From assembly GCA_003219395.1 (NCBI GenBank), contig QHOR01000264.1, positions 1 through 6,566 of the forward strand: a DNA stretch of 6,566 bases. Direction: 5' to 3'. This DNA comes from Verrucomicrobiota bacterium. GTDB taxonomy: Bacteria; Verrucomicrobiota; Verrucomicrobiia; Chthoniobacterales; UBA10450. The notes under the pieces were generated by a model. The model had not been told where the DNA came from. It did not search any database and worked only from the letters and a program-made list of their open reading frames with translations. How positions within the stretch are numbered: the stretch's first letter is position 1; every line of letters starts with the position of its first letter. Shown here one piece after another: positions 5,313 to 6,566 of this stretch. A program made the position numbers and the translations under genes.

Positions 5313-6067
5313 ATGAACAACAACAGATTCTCAGGCAAAGTTGCACTCGTAACTGGAGGAACGTCCGGTATTGGCAAGGCTACGGCGATCGAATTCGCCC
5401 GCGCCGGCGCGAAGGTCGTCCTCACCGGCCGGCGCGAGAAGGAAGGGGCGCAGGTTGTCGCTGAAATCAAGAAACTCGGCGCTGATGCGGAGTTCGTCCG
5501 CACGGATGTCGCGAAGGATGCAGACGTGAGGGCGATGGTCGATTTCACGGTAGAGAAATTCGGTCGTCTCGACCTTGCGTTTAATAATGCCGGCGTCGAA
5601 TGGAAAGGTCCGCTTGATCAGGCTACGGAAGCTGAGTATCGGCGAGTTTTCGATACTAATGTTTGGGGGGTGTTGATTCGATGCGTCAGGAAATTCCTGC
5701 CATGCTCAAGAACGGAAGCGGCGCTATCGTCAACAATTCCAGTGTGGCCGGCCATGTTGGTATGGGAGCAGTCAGCATTTACATTGCTTCCAAGCACGCT
5801 GTGGAAGGCCTGACCAAATCTGTCGCGCTCGAATTCGCCCGACAGAACATTCGCGTCAACGCTGTGGCGCCGGGAGTAATCGCCACCGACATGTTCCAGC
5901 GTTTTGCTGGAGGTGAAATGGGTGATCAGATTACGTCGATGATTCCCGTCGGGCGGAAAGGCGTGGCTGCCGAGATCGCTTCAGCGGTTCTCTATCTCTG
6001 CTCCGACGAGGCAAAATTCACCATCGGTACCTCGCTGATCATTGATGGAGGCTGGGTAGCACAATAA
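5313..6067 (+). pseudogene. Short-chain dehydrogenase/reductase with a single-base frameshift
   Basis: This is a classical SDR whose two halves lie in different frames. The first part runs to codon 121 and contains TGGTSGIG (14-21), LTGR (NADP(H)-type Arg40), NNAG (91-94) and FDTNVWGVL. As written it then drifts to an unrelated tail and a stop at 5813. Adding one A at 5676, so that TTGATTCG becomes TTGAATTCG, gives GVLNSMRQEIPAML and continues through NNSSVAGHVG, YIASK (Tyr157, Lys161), RVNAVAPGVIATDM and the C-terminal IIDGGWVAQ to the TAA at 6065-6067. The repaired length is 251 residues, exactly normal for the family, and all catalytic residues are present. Only one base stands between this and a working gene, so the break is either very recent or a sequencing error. 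It is the last gene of the SDR pair. Confidence 0.9.
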
Positions 6068-6091
6068 GCTGAATGACGCTCGCATTAACAC

Positions 6092-6105
6092 CGGCTTTTA
6101 AGCCG
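6092..6105 (+). terminator. Hairpin 25 bases after the SDR stop
   Basis: CGGCTT and AAGCCG form a perfect six-base stem around TT. CTGTTTC follows, which is only modestly T-rich. It could be a weak terminator for the SDR pair or part of the hairpin cluster beside it. Confidence 0.4.
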
Positions 6106-6135
6106 CTGTTTCATGAGCTAGCTGAGGCAAGTCCT

Positions 6136-6153
6136 AAACGGCTTGTTCCGTTT
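6136..6153 (+). repeat. Inverted repeat AAACGG / CCGTTT
   Basis: A perfect six-base stem encloses the loop CTTGTT, directly before the larger hairpin at 6158. On its own it is a minor structure; its position between two other hairpins makes it part of a cluster. Confidence 0.35.
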
Positions 6154-6157
6154 CGCG

Positions 6158-6185
6158 GTACCACCGGCCTGAAAGCCGGTGGTAC
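6158..6185. repeat. Strong 11-bp inverted repeat, REP-like or terminator hairpin
   Basis: GTACCACCGGC and GCCGGTGGTAC pair perfectly around the loop CTGAAA, making the most stable simple hairpin in the window. No T run follows on the + strand. On the opposite strand the hairpin is likewise not followed by a clear T run. GC-rich perfect hairpins of this sort between genes are often dispersed repetitive extragenic elements in environmental bacteria. It lies 90 bases after the SDR stop and may also protect the 3' end of the transcript. Confidence 0.6.
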
Positions 6186-6395
6186 TGACATGGCTCATCT
6201 GTCACTTGCTTTGCGTTTTTCCCAGGGCGAGTTAATAACAGTGTAGCCGCTGTAGCCACGGCCCTGTGGGTCGTTTCCCCAAGCGTGAGAAGCAGCGACG
6301 CGGTACACCGACCACAGGTCCGCACACGGGACGAATTCGTCCTATGGCGAACCGGTGGCAAGAACAACTGTTACTGTGGTCAATCCGAAAACATC
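6186..6395 (+). other. Non-coding leader region before the right-edge gene
   Basis: No gene is supported in the 328 bases between the SDR and the right-edge gene; the hairpins at 6092-6185 occupy the first part. In the remainder, TGTAGCC occurs twice in close succession (6242-6257), and CCCAGGGC at 6221-6228 is loosely complementary to GCCCTGTGGG at 6261-6270. The frame of the right-edge gene stays open upstream through this region, but its translation (for example RSSDAVHRPQVRTRDEF) looks unlike protein of that family. A 69-codon frame over 6266-6475 is rich in Arg and Thr and not convincing. Confidence 0.4.
6329..6342. repeat. 14-bp perfect palindrome GGACGAATTCGTCC
   Basis: The two seven-base halves are exact reverse complements with no loop, which suits a dimeric DNA-binding protein. 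It lies 54 bases before ATG 6396 and could be an operator of that gene. Chance occurrence cannot be excluded. Confidence 0.3.
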
Positions 6396-6566
6396 ATGAA
6401 ACTTCCCCGCGAAAGCGACACTCTACTCAATGCCTTGCGAAAAGCTGCGAAGCCAGAACCGGTGAATGCGATTGAAAAGCTCATCGAGGACGGGCCCGAC
6501 CGCGAGCTCTGCCGTATCAACGCCCTGGCCTTTGCTGGCCGGCACGAACTCAATGAAGAGGATGTA
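6396..6566 (+). CDS. Start of a probable DUF5939-type protein (cyclase N-terminal region), 3' truncated by window edge
   Basis: The frame from ATG 6396 is open to the last base and gives 57 residues: MKLPRESDTLLNALRKAAKP, then NAIEKLIEDGPDRELCRINA and LAFAGRHELNEEDV. The segment DRELCRINALAFA followed by an acidic helix resembles, from memory, the beginning of the DUF5939 region (typically ...INPLAFA...GLDEE...), which in many bacteria precedes a class III cyclase domain. If so, the gene outside the window should continue with a Cys-rich CPGC-type motif and then a cyclase. Composition is typical of a soluble protein. No good ribosome site precedes the ATG; GTG 6285 is an in-frame alternative but adds unlikely residues. 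The coding call is fairly firm; the family call is tentative. Confidence 0.55.
   Translation, partial: MKLPRESDTLLNALRKAAKPEPVNAIEKLIEDGPDRELCRINALAFAGRHELNEEDV

Noticed and set aside
5051..5548. 165-codon - strand frame across the two SDR genes
   Set aside because: It lies opposite two well-supported SDR genes and spans their junction. The Ser/Pro/Ala-rich composition and lack of motifs mark it as a shadow.
6092..6270. Possible CRISPR array or tRNA in the hairpin region
   Set aside because: The hairpins differ from one another and have no regular spacing or identical repeats. No cloverleaf or anticodon arm could be drawn.
6266..6475. 69-codon + strand frame before the right-edge gene
   Set aside because: Basic, low-complexity composition and no family features. 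It overlaps the better-supported gene starting at 6396 in another frame.

Overview
The window looks like a bacterial accessory region of moderate to fairly high GC. Every credible gene is on the + strand and most have Shine-Dalgarno-type starts. The family mix is DJ-1/PfpI, VOC, a DUF4331 start, GlcG/HbpS-like, enoyl-CoA hydratase, RidA, and three short-chain dehydrogenases (SDRs). I associate that mix with soil bacteria such as Verrucomicrobia, Acidobacteria or Proteobacteria. This is a soft inference from protein style; no rRNA or marker gene fixes the lineage.

Layout: (1) 2-496, the 3' end of a class III nucleotide cyclase. (2) 553-751, a small unknown gene visible only if a single-base frameshift is repaired. 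(3) 767-1887, a DJ-1/PfpI protein with a damaged C-terminus, followed by an intact VOC/glyoxalase-fold protein. (4) 1933-2521, the start of a DUF4331 gene joined to the back half of an SDR, which is itself frameshifted. (5) 2566-2901, a GlcG/HbpS-like protein with an in-frame internal deletion. (6) 2971-3775, an enoyl-CoA hydratase with a frame-breaking deletion. (7) 3788-3988, a RidA-family remnant without its N-terminal half, followed by about 200 bases of uninterpretable debris. (8) 4191-4406, a small CxxC protein. (9) 4533-5288, an intact SDR. (10) 5313-6067, an SDR with a one-base frameshift. (11) 6068-6395, a non-coding stretch with three hairpins and a palindrome. (12) From 6396 to the window edge, the start of a gene resembling the DUF5939 region found in front of some class III cyclases.

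The intact members and the ancestors of the broken ones would make sense as a detoxification and redox cluster. DJ-1/Hsp31-like and VOC proteins act on reactive carbonyls, SDRs reduce carbonyls, RidA removes reactive enamines, and GlcG/HbpS-like proteins are linked to haem or oxidative stress. That shared role is inference.

The most striking property is the density of damage. At least five genes carry deletions or junctions at recognisable family positions, and about five single-base indels break otherwise well-conserved frames. Either this is a real decaying island, or it is an error-rich or wrongly collapsed assembly. The sequence alone cannot separate these. I found no CRISPR array, tRNA, rRNA, insertion sequence or defence system.
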